This document shows, piece after piece, positions 38,354-47,612 of a stretch of 64,000 bases of DNA; position 1 is the first letter of the stretch, and each line of letters opens with the position of its first letter. The position numbers and the translations under genes were made by a program. The notes under the pieces are model-generated. The model did no database searches. It saw only the letters and a list, made by a program, of their open reading frames with translations, and was not told the DNA's origin. The DNA is from Chlamydia caviae GPIC (GTDB lineage Bacteria > Chlamydiota > Chlamydiia > Chlamydiales > Chlamydiaceae): NCBI RefSeq assembly GCF_000007605.1, contig NC_003361.3, forward strand, positions 1,109,391 to 1,173,390. The letters run 5' to 3'.

Positions 38354-40939
38354 ATGAAAAAATCCTTAATCGTAGTGGAATCCCCTGCTAAAATTAAAAC
38401 CTTGCAAAAGCTCTTAGGAAAAGGTTTTATTTTTGCTTCATCACTAGGACACGTTGTTGATCTTCCCGCCAAGGAATTCGGTATCGATATCGACCATGAT
38501 TTCGAACCAGATTATCAAGTTCTTCCTGATAAACAAGAAGTTATCAGTCAAATTCGCAAATTAGCCTCTAGCTGTGATGTTGTTTATCTGTCTCCCGACC
38601 CGGATAGAGAAGGAGAAGCGATAGCTTGGCATATTGCCAATCAGCTCCCTAAGAATACGCATATGCAGAGGATTTCTTTTAATGCGATTACCAAAGGCGC
38701 TGTTAATGAAGCTTTAAAGCATCCTCGAGAAATCGACATGGCTTTAGTAAATGCTCAGCAAGCTCGCCGTCTATTGGATCGCATTGTAGGCTATAAGATT
38801 TCTCCTATTTTAAGCCGCAAGCTTCAACAGCGCTCAGGAATATCTGCGGGGCGTGTGCAATCTGTTGCGTTAAAGCTCGTTGTCGATCGTGAAAAAGCTA
38901 TAGAAGCTTTTGTTCCTACAGAATACTGGAATATTCGTGTTTTCCTTCAAGACCCTAAAACCTCAAAAACTTTTTGGGCGCATCTCTATTCTGCGGATGG
39001 GAAAAAATGGGAAAAGGAACTCCCTAAAGGAAAAACTGAAGATGAGATTCTATTAATTAATTCTGAAGCTAAGGCTCAACATTATGTAGAGCTTCTAGAA
39101 GACGCTTCCTATAGAGTGACTCGCGTAGAAGCAAAAGAAAAACGCCGTAATGCAGCACCACCATTTATTACATCGACTTTACAGCAAGAAGCAAGCCGGC
39201 ATTTCAGATTCTCCTCTTCCAAGACGATGTCTGTAGCGCAAACACTTTATGAAGGTGTTGAGCTAGATAATGAGGATGCCACAGGATTAATTACCTATAT
39301 GCGTACAGATTCTGTACGTATAGATCCTGAAGCACTAAACAATGTCAGAGACTATATTCAAGATACATTCGGGCAAGACTATCTTCCAAAATCTCCCAAT
39401 CTCTATGCTACAAAGAAGATGACTCAAGATGCCCACGAAGCTATTCGCCCTACGGATATTCAGTTATCTCCAGACAAGCTTCAGGGAAAGCTTACGGATG
39501 ATCAGTTCAAACTTTATTCTCTCATTTGGAAACGTTTCGTTGCTTCACAAATGAATCCCGCGATTTACGATACGTTAGCAATGACTATCTCCACAAATGT
39601 GAAAATCGATTTACGTGCTTCTGGGTCCCTGCTGAAGTTTAAAGGGTTCTTAGCTGTATACGAAGAAAAAATCGATGATGATGTAGCTGAAGAAGAGAAC
39701 CTTTCTCTTCCTCAGCTACATGCTCAAGATGTTTTAGATAAAGAAAGGGTTTCTGCAGAACAGGCATTTACAAAACCTCTTCCAAGATTTACAGAAGCTT
39801 CTTTAGTAAAAGAGTTAGAAAAATCTGGTATAGGCCGTCCATCTACATACGCAACGATTATGAATAAAATTCAAAGTCGTGAGTATACGATCAAAGAAAA
39901 TCAGCGTCTGCGTCCTACAGAATTAGGGAAAATTATTTCACAATTCCTAGAAACCAATTTCCCTAGAATTATGGATATAGGTTTCACAGCTCTTATGGAA
40001 GATGAGCTAGAGCTTATCGCTGACAATAAAAAGTCGTGGAAACTGCTTCTTAAAGAGTTTTGGGATCAATTTCTCCCTGTAGTCACCACAGCAGAAAAAG
40101 AAGCTGTTATCCCACGTGTTGTAACTGATATCGAATGTTCGGCATGCCACAAAGGCAAACTTGTTAAAATCTGGGCGAAAAATCGCTATTTTTACGGCTG
40201 CTCAGAATATCCTGAATGTGACTTTAAAACTTCAGAAGAAGAACTTGCCTTTAATAAAGATGATTATGCTGTTGACACACCTTGGGATAGCCCCTGCCCT
40301 GTTTGCGCAGGAAAAATGAAAGTCCGCCATGGACGTTTCGGTACGTTCTTAGGATGTTTAAACTATCCTGAATGCCGTGGAACCATTTCCATTCATAAGA
40401 AAGGCGAGGAAGTAGAGAAAGAAGAATCGATTCCTTGCCCTGCTATAGGCTGCTCGGGGAAAATCTTAAAGAAACGTTCTCGTTATAATAAAACATTCTA
40501 TTCTTGCTCAGAATATCCCGACTGCAGCGTGATCGGCAATACTATAGACGCTGTTGTTACTAAATATACAGGGACAACAAAAACTCCTTACGAAAAGAAA
40601 ACAACGGGAAAGAAAAAATCCGCCTCAAAAAGTAGAAAAACTACAAAAACCCCAGCTAAGAAAAAGAAAAGCGAAGGGAAAACCACGAAAACCACTCGAG
40701 TAGGAGCTTTGCTTACACCTTCTCCTGAGCTTGCTTTGATGATAGGCGATGAGCCTGTAGCACGTGGAGAGGCCACAAAGAAAGTCTGGAAATATATCAA
40801 GGATCACAATCTACAGTCCCCTGAAAACAAAAAGATGCTCGTCCCCGATGATAAGTTTCAGGCAATTATTGGCCCTGAACCTGTCGATATGTTCCAATTA
40901 CCAAAATTGCTAAATCAGCATTTATTTAAAGCTGGTTGA
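38354..40939 (+). CDS. topA: DNA topoisomerase I fused to a SWIB domain
   Basis: 861 residues. The type IA core has the Toprim start LIVVESPAKIKTLQKLLGKG, DPDREGEAIAWH (about 80), and the catalytic Tyr at about 315 in YMRTDSVRI. Three C-terminal four-Cys zinc ribbons start near 595. A Lys/Thr/Ser-rich linker (about 740-780) then leads to a SWIB/MDM2-like domain (about 785-861: LTPSPELALMIGDEP, KKVWKYIKDHNLQ). SWIB domains are rare in bacteria but known in chlamydiae, where they are linked to chromatin condensation. The 3' end overlaps dus by 25 bases. Confidence 0.95.
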   Translation: MKKSLIVVESPAKIKTLQKLLGKGFIFASSLGHVVDLPAKEFGIDIDHDFEPDYQVLPDKQEVISQIRKLASSCDVVYLSPDPDREGEAIAWHIANQLPKNTHMQRISFNAITKGAVNEALKHPREIDMALVNAQQARRLLDRIVGYKISPILSRKLQQRSGISAGRVQSVALKLVVDREKAIEAFVPTEYWNIRVFLQDPKTSKTFWAHLYSADGKKWEKELPKGKTEDEILLINSEAKAQHYVELLEDASYRVTRVEAKEKRRNAAPPFITSTLQQEASRHFRFSSSKTMSVAQTLYEGVELDNEDATGLITYMRTDSVRIDPEALNNVRDYIQDTFGQDYLPKSPNLYATKKMTQDAHEAIRPTDIQLSPDKLQGKLTDDQFKLYSLIWKRFVASQMNPAIYDTLAMTISTNVKIDLRASGSLLKFKGFLAVYEEKIDDDVAEEENLSLPQLHAQDVLDKERVSAEQAFTKPLPRFTEASLVKELEKSGIGRPSTYATIMNKIQSREYTIKENQRLRPTELGKIISQFLETNFPRIMDIGFTALMEDELELIADNKKSWKLLLKEFWDQFLPVVTTAEKEAVIPRVVTDIECSACHKGKLVKIWAKNRYFYGCSEYPECDFKTSEEELAFNKDDYAVDTPWDSPCPVCAGKMKVRHGRFGTFLGCLNYPECRGTISIHKKGEEVEKEESIPCPAIGCSGKILKKRSRYNKTFYSCSEYPDCSVIGNTIDAVVTKYTGTTKTPYEKKTTGKKKSASKSRKTTKTPAKKKKSEGKTTKTTRVGALLTPSPELALMIGDEPVARGEATKKVWKYIKDHNLQSPENKKMLVPDDKFQAIIGPEPVDMFQLPKLLNQHLFKAG

Positions 40940-41934
40940 TCTCGATGCTCGTCGTCAGCTTCTTCATAATCATCAATTAGCTGATACACTTCTTGCACAG
41001 ATGTAGCTTTAGATAAAGCTGATCGCAAAAATCGCACTTTAGAAGCGGATATTAAATAATGTCCGCAAAGCTTTCGCGTTTCACAGAGAAACTTTGCTTC
41101 ACTTTGATAGTATTCCTCTACCCACTGTAAATGTTGAATAAATGCTTGTTTTCTCGTTGAGAAAGGCATTTTTTCATATGTCCCTGTATTAAGATAATCT
41201 TCTATCTGTCTTACTATCCACGGGGTTCCCATCGTGCCACGAGCAACAAGCACGCCGTCACATCCTGTAGTGTCTAACATTACCTTGGCAGCTTCTGGAG
41301 AAAAGACATCACCATTTCCAAATACAGGAAAATCCTTACCTGCGGCGGCCTTGGCTCGCGTTATATACTCAAGATTACTAGGGCCGACATAGCCCTGTGC
41401 TCGCGTTCTTCCATGTACAAAAATCGCACTAGCTCCAGCATCTTTGATAATACGCACAGTTTCTTCAACATTGATGTTATTCCCATCCCATCCAGAGCGT
41501 ATTTTTACAGTAACAGGAATAGAGACAGCCCCAATGATCTTTTCTAGAACTTTTCCAATAAGCTCAGGAGATTTTAACATCCCCGACCCACTACCATCTT
41601 TTGTAATCCTATCCGTAGGACAACCACAGTTTAAGTCTATTAAATCAAAACCTAAACCCTCTAATACCTTAGCAGCTTCTCCAGCCATATCAGGCTTACT
41701 CCCACAAAGCTGTCCCCCTATAGGACGCATGGATTCAGAATATTCTAAGAGTTTCAATGTGCGCGAAGGAGAATAGTGCAACCCCTCTATCTTCACCATC
41801 TCACAAAACATTAAAGCAGGAGGACCGTAAAGCGAAGACATTCTCCGGTAAGGATAATCCGAAAAACCCGCTAAAGGCGCGTAAACAACAGGAGATCTTA
41901 GTAAAATATTTCTTATATATATTGAAGAAGCCAT
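40915..41934 (-). CDS. dusB: tRNA-dihydrouridine synthase
   Basis: Flavoenzyme reducing uridines in tRNA D-loops, 339 residues. FMN-barrel motifs are VVYAPLAGFSDYPYRRM (about 15-31), DLIDLNCGCPTDRITKDGSG (about 97-116, containing the catalytic Cys), VTVKIRSGWDG and VHGRTRAQGY (about 173-182), GNGDVFSP and DGVLVARGTMGTPWI (about 226-240). DusB/NifR3 subgroup is likely but not certain. Followed on the same strand after YggT; its C-terminus overlaps the convergent topA. Confidence 0.92.
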   Translation of the reverse strand: MASSIYIRNILLRSPVVYAPLAGFSDYPYRRMSSLYGPPALMFCEMVKIEGLHYSPSRTLKLLEYSESMRPIGGQLCGSKPDMAGEAAKVLEGLGFDLIDLNCGCPTDRITKDGSGSGMLKSPELIGKVLEKIIGAVSIPVTVKIRSGWDGNNINVEETVRIIKDAGASAIFVHGRTRAQGYVGPSNLEYITRAKAAAGKDFPVFGNGDVFSPEAAKVMLDTTGCDGVLVARGTMGTPWIVRQIEDYLNTGTYEKMPFSTRKQAFIQHLQWVEEYYQSEAKFLCETRKLCGHYLISASKVRFLRSALSKATSVQEVYQLIDDYEEADDEHRDQPALNKC

Positions 41935-42209
41935 GGAGACTGAAAAATATTAAGAATAACAAACCTCAGGGTTCGTATCACAATAAAAGGAACAGCCTCT
42001 AAGCAAAGTAGAGCAATCAAAGGACTTATATCGATGAAGCCAATACGAGGAATAAATTTTCTAAATAGCGCCAAATAGGGATCTACGAGCTTATAAACGT
42101 ACTGGTACCATTTTGCATTGTGGCATTCGGGAACCCAAGAGGCAAGAATATATACTAAGATTAAAAAACTATAAACATTAATAGCCGTTTTCAAAAAATA
42201 AGATACCAT
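41913..42209 (-). CDS. YggT-family membrane protein
   Basis: 98 residues from ATG at 42209 (GGGAAAAG just upstream; TTG at 42230 is a poorer start). Two hydrophobic segments (about 8-27 and 57-80) flank a polar loop with the family pattern ASWVPE ... LVDPYLALFRKFIPRIGFIDISPL. YggT proteins are poorly characterised; roles in division, osmotic response or cofactor supply have been proposed elsewhere. It overlaps dus by 22 bases. Confidence 0.85.
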   Translation of the reverse strand: MVSYFLKTAINVYSFLILVYILASWVPECHNAKWYQYVYKLVDPYLALFRKFIPRIGFIDISPLIALLCLEAVPFIVIRTLRFVILNIFQSPWLLQYI

Positions 42210-42246
42210 TTCTTTTCCCTTTATAAACAATTAATATGTGTTTTTC

Positions 42247-42275
42247 TTGAAAAACAGCCATTTATTCTTTAAAAT
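42247..42275 (+). promoter_or_regulatory. Candidate sigma66 promoter of the CT646-648 series
   Basis: TTGAAA at 42247-42252 and TAAAAT at 42270-42275 with a 17-base spacer, 30 bases before the start at 42306, in the divergent gap from the yggT gene. Good consensus match. Confidence 0.55.
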
Positions 42276-42305
42276 GGTTACTTTATTTTTTCAGAACACC
42301 GTGCT

Positions 42306-43706
42306 ATGGATTTTAAACTGCCCATATACCACATTGGGGTAACCCTAGACGCAAATAATACTATTAAAATAGCAATTTTGCAAAAAACATGTAAAGGATG
42401 GATAGTTTCCCATTGCGAGCATATCTTTGAAAATCAAGAGTGGCAGCTTCCAAAAAAATACTTAACATCCCCTATAACTTTTTCTTTAAAAGGAACCGAT
42501 AGCTTAATTAGAAGCTCGCTTTCTTCATTAAAAAACAAAAGAAATATTTTAAAGATAGCTTTGACTGATTTAGAGGCTAATGCGGCATTCCCTTGGAATT
42601 CGTTAATGGTAGCACCTAGATTAGGAAAAAGAAATGAAAATGGGGAAACTCCGGTAACTTTATGGGTAACGCAAAAAGCTACGGTCGAACGAGAGATAGC
42701 TCTTTTACATCAAGCTCGTGTTTTTCCCGATTCTATATCTTGTCAACCTGCGGACATCTTTTCTCTTGCCCAGCAGACGCCTTTAAAAGCTCTCCCTGCC
42801 TATTTCTTAATTTATGCAGGCTCTTCTGAGACCACGTGCCTTTTCGTTCAAAATGGAGCAGTTTTAGTTTCTCGTTCATTTTGTAATTCTATCGAGAAAA
42901 ATAGTGAGGATATCCTTACTACACTAGATTACGTAAAAGAAACCTACCCTTCTGTAGAGCTGACAGCTCTACATACTGTGCAGCTTCCAGAATTATTAAA
43001 AAAATCTTTAGAGCAGAAACTCTCTTTATCTTTGATTCCCTGTCAAACGATGACATTTGGTCTAGAAGAAGAGGAATGGGCAAATTATGGTGATGCGATT
43101 ACGACGGCGTATCATGGAGCTTCTCGAGGGACGCTGACTTTTCCCTACAATCCGGTATTTAACTGTAAGGAGTCCCAGAAACACTGGTTAAAGCGCTCGG
43201 CATTTACAATAGGAAAACTCGCGTTATTATCTACAGTACTTGTAGGTTTAGGCTCTACTTTAAAACTCGCCTCTATTTCTCATCATGTGCGGGAACATTT
43301 TTCTCTAGTGTGTCCTGAAACCCAAAAAGTTCCTAGATCGCTTCGTGGTGTAGAAGAAGCGCTGCGTGCTGCTATAGCAGAAAAAACGCGCCCTGAATAC
43401 CCCTATCTACCTACAATTCCAACAAACAAAGAAACCATGCTGTTTCTTTCCTCTGTAGCACAAAGTACGCCTTCCGTGAAACTTTCGTATTTCTGCTACT
43501 CCCTAACCTCTTTCCCTTCACAACAGAATCCTAACCGACACTACAAAGCGCATGTTTCTGTTCGGGGTGAAGGAGATCCCGAAGAAGTGTCAGAGTTCCT
43601 CCGTAAACTCTCTCTGCATCCCAAACTGTCCAATATTACCAAAACGTTGTGCAGCGGACACTCTTTTGAATTACAATTTACTCTAGTTGCTCAGGAAGTC
43701 CTATGA
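42306..43706 (+). CDS. GspL/PilM-PilN-like bitopic assembly protein (CT646-like)
   Basis: 466 residues. The first ~280 residues look like an actin/PilM-type cytoplasmic domain: HIGVTLDANNTIKIAILQ at the start resembles the first phosphate strand, and YFLIYAGSSETTCLFVQNGA (about 175-194) the second. A single membrane helix follows (about 299-318, after a basic HWLKRS), then a periplasmic ferredoxin-like region (about 370-465: VSVRGEGDPEEVSEFLRKLS resembles PilN/GspL C-terminal domains). This is exactly the layout of GspL or a PilM-PilN fusion. Assignment is by architecture, not by a search. It overlaps the next gene by 4 bases. Confidence 0.7.
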   Translation: MDFKLPIYHIGVTLDANNTIKIAILQKTCKGWIVSHCEHIFENQEWQLPKKYLTSPITFSLKGTDSLIRSSLSSLKNKRNILKIALTDLEANAAFPWNSLMVAPRLGKRNENGETPVTLWVTQKATVEREIALLHQARVFPDSISCQPADIFSLAQQTPLKALPAYFLIYAGSSETTCLFVQNGAVLVSRSFCNSIEKNSEDILTTLDYVKETYPSVELTALHTVQLPELLKKSLEQKLSLSLIPCQTMTFGLEEEEWANYGDAITTAYHGASRGTLTFPYNPVFNCKESQKHWLKRSAFTIGKLALLSTVLVGLGSTLKLASISHHVREHFSLVCPETQKVPRSLRGVEEALRAAIAEKTRPEYPYLPTIPTNKETMLFLSSVAQSTPSVKLSYFCYSLTSFPSQQNPNRHYKAHVSVRGEGDPEEVSEFLRKLSLHPKLSNITKTLCSGHSFELQFTLVAQEVL

Positions 43707-44287
43707 AAAAATGGTCATTTATTTGCGCTCTTATCGCTTTAAGTTTGGTTAGCTGTCTTCCCGTTATAGGCATTGTTTATAAGCATGCCCAAACGGCAAA
43801 GCGCTGGGAAGCTCTAAATTCGCATATCCTTACTCTAAAGGGTATGAAAGATCAATCTGAGCTAATTGCGAAGATGAACGCGCATCTTAAACAACAGCAT
43901 AAAAACATTAAATCTCAAGAATTCCTACGGGCAAGCAAAAGCATTCGTCTATTAGGCAGGGAACAAGATCGCTTAGCGTCTCTTCAAGAAAACTCCCTAA
44001 TTTCGCAGAGTAAAGAGGTCTGGTCTAGGAAACAAATGTTTCTTTCATCTAACAACCAAGCGGTATGGTCCATCAGGAAAATTTCCAACGATCTCATATC
44101 CCTATGCTTGGAAAATCCCATAGAAGCCGATAGCGATAACCTTGAAGAGCTCTTCTATTTATTTGATTCTACCAACCCTAACGCACCTTTAGCTTTCTTC
44201 ACACATTGGGAAATGACAAAACTGACCACACCATTAACCAATCAGGTATGGTCTATAAATGCTGAGGCTATAAGTCGATGGTTATAA
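43703..44287 (+). CDS. GspM/PilO-like single-helix protein (CT647-like)
   Basis: 194 residues: one N-terminal membrane helix (about 6-26), a coiled coil (about 30-105) and a small C-terminal domain. This topology matches GspM or PilO, which partner GspL/PilN in the inner membrane platform of type II secretion or type IV pili. The gene overlaps CT646-like by 4 bases and CT648-like by 10 bases, so all three are coupled. No sequence motif fixes the family; context and topology are the evidence. Confidence 0.65.
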   Translation: MKKWSFICALIALSLVSCLPVIGIVYKHAQTAKRWEALNSHILTLKGMKDQSELIAKMNAHLKQQHKNIKSQEFLRASKSIRLLGREQDRLASLQENSLISQSKEVWSRKQMFLSSNNQAVWSIRKISNDLISLCLENPIEADSDNLEELFYLFDSTNPNAPLAFFTHWEMTKLTTPLTNQVWSINAEAISRWL

Positions 44288-45555
44288 GAAAATTTTTGCG
44301 TTTATGTCTTTTATGTTGCGCCTTCACTTCTTCAGGTTACGCTGCAGGAACTTACGAAAAGCTGACATTAACAGGGATTAACATCATTGATAGAAATGGT
44401 TTGTCGGAGACAATCTGCTCGAAAGAAAAGTTGAAAAAGTATTCTAAGGTAGATTTTCTATCCCCCCAGCCTTATCAAAAAGTTATGCGTATGTATAAAA
44501 ATACGCTGGGCGAAAACGTTTCGTGTTTAACAACATACCATGCAAACGGGCAATTAAAGCAGTATCTTGAGTGTGTGAATAATCGTGCTTGCGGACGTTA
44601 CCGAGAATGGCATAGCAATGGAAAAATCAAAATCCAGGCAGAAGTTATAGGAGGGATTGCTGATCTTCACCCCTCTGCAGAATCTGGATGGTTATTTCAC
44701 GGAACAACACTAGCTCACAGTGATGAGGGGATGTTAGAAGCTGCCATCAATTATGATAAAGGTCTGTTACAAGGAACTTCATATTACTATCATTCCAATG
44801 GTCAGGTATGGAAAGAGTGTTCTTATCATAAAGGCCGCGCTCATGGGGATTTTCTTACCTATACAACAGAGGGTTGCTTGCTGAAAAAACAGACCTATCA
44901 AAACGGGGAAAAGCATAGCGTATCCATACGCTATGATGAGCGTTCTAACAGTGTACTTTCTGAAGAAGAATATGATAATGGTTTGTTGTTAAAAGGGTCT
45001 TATTTAGATCCTCAAACACATCAAATATTTTCTGAAGTCATTAATGGCAACGGAACACAGGTAATTTATGGAAAACATGCCATTGTAGAAACTCGTGTAT
45101 TTAAACGCGGTGAGGCCTGCGGAAAAGTTACCGTATTCGATAGTCTCGGAGAGCAGGTTCTTCAAACCTATGCGCTATTTGAAGGTGCAAAACATGGTGA
45201 AGAGCTGTTTTTCTACCCTGAATCTGGGAAAACCAAGCTTCTTTTAACTTGGAACTACGGTATTTTACAGGGACCAGTAAAGACCTGGTATCCAAACGGA
45301 TCTTTGGAAAGTTGTAAGGAATTGGTAAATAATAAAAAATCCGGATTACTAACTTTGTACTATCCTGAAGGCCAAATTATGGCTACCGAAGAATACGACA
45401 ACGAACTCCTTCTCAAAGGAGAGTATTTCCGCCCTGGAGATCGTCATCCCTACTCTAAGGTAGATAAAGGTTGCGGCACAGCTGTATTTTTCACATCTTC
45501 GGGCACGATTACTAAAAAGATTCCTTATCAAGACGGAAAACCTTTGATTAATTAG
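44278..45555 (+). CDS. Exported MORN/YwqK-like repeat protein (CT648-like)
   Basis: 425 residues with a signal peptide (VIRKFLRLCLLCCAFTSSGYAAG). The rest is a series of MORN-like units of about 22-25 residues, for example YHANGQLKQY, EWHSNGKIKI, YYHSNGQVWKE, WYPNGSLES and YYPEGQIMATEEY. Two longer segments (about 220-285 and 370-425), each opening with EEYDN and LLLKG, look like an internal duplication. Likely periplasmic or surface beta-sheet solenoid; no enzymatic residues are apparent. Confidence 0.8.
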   Translation: MVIRKFLRLCLLCCAFTSSGYAAGTYEKLTLTGINIIDRNGLSETICSKEKLKKYSKVDFLSPQPYQKVMRMYKNTLGENVSCLTTYHANGQLKQYLECVNNRACGRYREWHSNGKIKIQAEVIGGIADLHPSAESGWLFHGTTLAHSDEGMLEAAINYDKGLLQGTSYYYHSNGQVWKECSYHKGRAHGDFLTYTTEGCLLKKQTYQNGEKHSVSIRYDERSNSVLSEEEYDNGLLLKGSYLDPQTHQIFSEVINGNGTQVIYGKHAIVETRVFKRGEACGKVTVFDSLGEQVLQTYALFEGAKHGEELFFYPESGKTKLLLTWNYGILQGPVKTWYPNGSLESCKELVNNKKSGLLTLYYPEGQIMATEEYDNELLLKGEYFRPGDRHPYSKVDKGCGTAVFFTSSGTITKKIPYQDGKPLIN

Positions 45556-45557
45556 CT

Positions 45558-46100
45558 GTGAATACTTCTGTTATTACTGAAAAAAAGAAGCAACGGGAAT
45601 TCTTTACTTCCCTAAGGCAATCTATACAGGAACCACGGTTATCACAAGCATCTCAAGCCGTTGCTGCTTTTATTCGCAAATTACCTAAGGGGAGCTTCGT
45701 GCTTTCCTTTATTCCTTTCCGATCAGAAATCAATATACATTTAACCAATAGCATTCTTATCAACGAATTCTCCCTAGCCTTACCGCAAATGCACGGGGAT
45801 CAACTTCATCCCGTTCATGTGCCCTCCCTAGAGGCGTTATCAAAACTCACACACCCTTTACGGCTTTCCGAATTTAATTTAGAGCCCGTCCCGCCAAAAC
45901 AAATCACCCATGTTCTTGTCCCCGCGTTAGCTTTTGATCACAATAACTATCGTCTTGGTTACGGAGGTGGTTGTTACGATCGTTGGCTAGCAATTCATTC
46001 TCATCCCATAACTATAGGCGTGGGCTTTAAAGAACAGAAAACTCTTATTCTCCCTAGAGAAGCTCACGATATTCCCCTATCTCAAGTATTTCTCGCATGA
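45558..46100 (+). CDS. 5-formyltetrahydrofolate cyclo-ligase family protein
   Basis: 180 residues, GTG start, 2 bases after the preceding stop. Converts 5-formyl-THF to 5,10-methenyl-THF with ATP. RSEINIHLTN (about 55-64), VLVPALAFDHNNYRLGYGGGCYDRWLA (about 118-144; the RLGYGGGYYD-type nucleotide motif) are characteristic. It shares the YgfA fold. Together with the folate genes 2 kb downstream it supports folate recycling. Confidence 0.9.
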   Translation: MNTSVITEKKKQREFFTSLRQSIQEPRLSQASQAVAAFIRKLPKGSFVLSFIPFRSEINIHLTNSILINEFSLALPQMHGDQLHPVHVPSLEALSKLTHPLRLSEFNLEPVPPKQITHVLVPALAFDHNNYRLGYGGGCYDRWLAIHSHPITIGVGFKEQKTLILPREAHDIPLSQVFLA

Positions 46101-46192
46101 CAAAGTCTATTTTAGGAAACGTGTTTAGAAACATCCCTTAGAGATTTTTAGTCCTGAATAAGCCTTTGCGTTTTTCCTAATAAATCCGTGAA

Positions 46193-46236
46193 TTGTCAAT
46201 AACACATTCTGTGTGTATGATGACAGGCCACTGTCA
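46193..46236 (+). promoter_or_regulatory. recA promoter candidate P1 with palindromic operator-like site
   Basis: TTGTCA (46193-46198), 17-base spacer, TATGAT (46216-46221): a near-consensus sigma66 promoter. Overlapping its end, TGACAG at 46221-46226 is mirrored by CTGTCA at 46231-46236 around GCCA, a perfect 6-bp dyad on the expected start site. Chlamydiae have no obvious LexA, so the dyad's binder is unknown. Confidence 0.6.
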
Positions 46237-46314
46237 AGGTGAACTAACGAATCACCCCTATTACAACGAACCCTACAGACACAGAAAATGTTATATTTAC
46301 AACTGCTTTCTATC

Positions 46315-46343
46315 TTGACTGGTGTGAAAAATTGGGTTATCCA
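46315..46343 (+). promoter_or_regulatory. recA promoter candidate P2
   Basis: TTGACT (46315-46320) and TATCCA (46338-46343) with a 17-base spacer, 160 bases before recA. Good -35, moderate -10. Confidence 0.4.
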
Positions 46344-46502
46344 TAAAAATCAAAAGAAAAGCCAAGCATACATCTATCATCAAAAATCACCACTCTGACA
46401 TCTCTTAGCTAACCACGAGAAGAAGCTTACCCATTCTTCTCTCAAAGTCCAAAAATGAAGGACTATTGCATAGAAAGTGTGGAAAAAAGGAGCACCAACT
46501 AA

Positions 46503-47555
46503 ATGAATGTACCTGATCGTAAAAAAGCACTAGAAGCAGCAATTGCCTATATCGAAAAACAATTTGGCGCTGGATCTATCATGAGTCTAGGGAAACACTC
46601 CGCTACTCATGAAATCTCAACTATAAAAACAGGAGCCTTGTCTTTAGATTTAGCTTTAGGTATTGGGGGTGTTCCAAAAGGACGTATTGTTGAAATTTTT
46701 GGTCCTGAATCTTCGGGGAAAACTACACTAGCTACCCATATTGTTGCCAACGCCCAAAAGATGGGCGGTGTCGCTGCATATATCGATGCAGAACACGCTT
46801 TAGATCCCGGCTATGCTTCTCTTATAGGTGCGAATATCAATGATCTTATGATCTCCCAGCCCGACTGTGGTGAAGATGCTTTAAGCATTGCCGAACTATT
46901 AGCAAGATCAGGGGCTGTTGATGTTATCGTTATTGACTCTGTAGCTGCTTTGGTTCCTAAAAGCGAACTCGAAGGGGATATCGGTGATGTACACGTAGGC
47001 CTACAAGCACGGATGATGTCTCAGGCATTACGCAAACTTACAGCAACATTAGCACGTAGCCAAACCTGCGCGATATTCATCAACCAAATTCGTGAAAAGA
47101 TAGGTGTTAGCTTCGGTAATCCTGAAACAACAACCGGTGGACGCGCGTTAAAATTCTACTCATCCATACGCATGGATATCCGTCGTATTGGAGCTATCAA
47201 AGGGAATGAAAGTTTTGATCTTGGAAACCGCATCAAAGTAAAAGTTGCTAAAAACAAATTAGCACCTCCATTCAGAACTGCAGAATTCGATATTCTCTTT
47301 AATGAGGGGATTTCTTCAGCAGGATGCATCTTAGACCTCGCTGTAGAACATAATATCGTGGAAAAAAAAGGCTCTTGGTTCAACTACCAAGATCGTAAAT
47401 TAGGCCAAGGAAGAGAAGCTGTTCGTGAAGAACTTAAGAAAAATAAGAAATTATTTGATGAGTTAGAAAAACGTATCTATGACATCTCTTCTGCATCAAA
47501 AGTAGTCGCTGTAGAAGAGAAGAAAGAAGAGCTAAAAGCGCAGCCCGTAGCTTAG
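46503..47555 (+). CDS. recA: Recombinase RecA
   Basis: Strand-exchange ATPase, 350 residues. Walker A is GPESSGKTT (about 66-74), Walker [11 protein letters not shown] (about 140), loop 1 [10 protein letters not shown] (about 153-162), loop 2 region [21 protein letters not shown], and the C-terminal domain ends in a short acidic/lysine tail. ATG at 46503 follows AAAGGAGCACC. Convergent with the CADD/folate series, separated by a hairpin. Confidence 0.98.
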   Translation: MNVPDRKKALEAAIAYIEKQFGAGSIMSLGKHSATHEISTIKTGALSLDLALGIGGVPKGRIVEIFGPESSGKTTLATHIVANAQKMGGVAAYIDAEHALDPGYASLIGANINDLMISQPDCGEDALSIAELLARSGAVDVIVIDSVAALVPKSELEGDIGDVHVGLQARMMSQALRKLTATLARSQTCAIFINQIREKIGVSFGNPETTTGGRALKFYSSIRMDIRRIGAIKGNESFDLGNRIKVKVAKNKLAPPFRTAEFDILFNEGISSAGCILDLAVEHNIVEKKGSWFNYQDRKLGQGREAVREELKKNKKLFDELEKRIYDISSASKVVAVEEKKEELKAQPVA

Positions 47556-47570
47556 ACTATCCTCTTTGGA

Positions 47571-47603
47571 TTCTCCTTCTCTTATTTACAAAGAGAAGGA
47601 GAA
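47571..47603. terminator. Hairpin between recA and CADD (bidirectional terminator candidate)
   Basis: 13-bp perfect stem, TTCTCCTTCTCTT at 47571-47583 and AAGAGAAGGAGAA at 47591-47603, 7-base loop. Lies 15 bases after the recA stop and 9 bases after the CADD stop. It lacks a long T-run on either side, so efficiency is uncertain. Confidence 0.65.
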
Positions 47604-47612
47604 CCTTTCAAA

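Larger units (their letters stand above)
46101..46502 (+). other. 402-base non-coding leader of recA
   Basis: Contains two candidate promoters and a palindrome (listed separately), and a 36-codon frame (46288-46398, ATG to TGA, LQLLSILTGVKNWVIH) without a visible ribosome site. No tRNA. If the first promoter is used, the recA leader would be about 275 bases, unusually long for a gene of this type. Confidence 0.5.
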
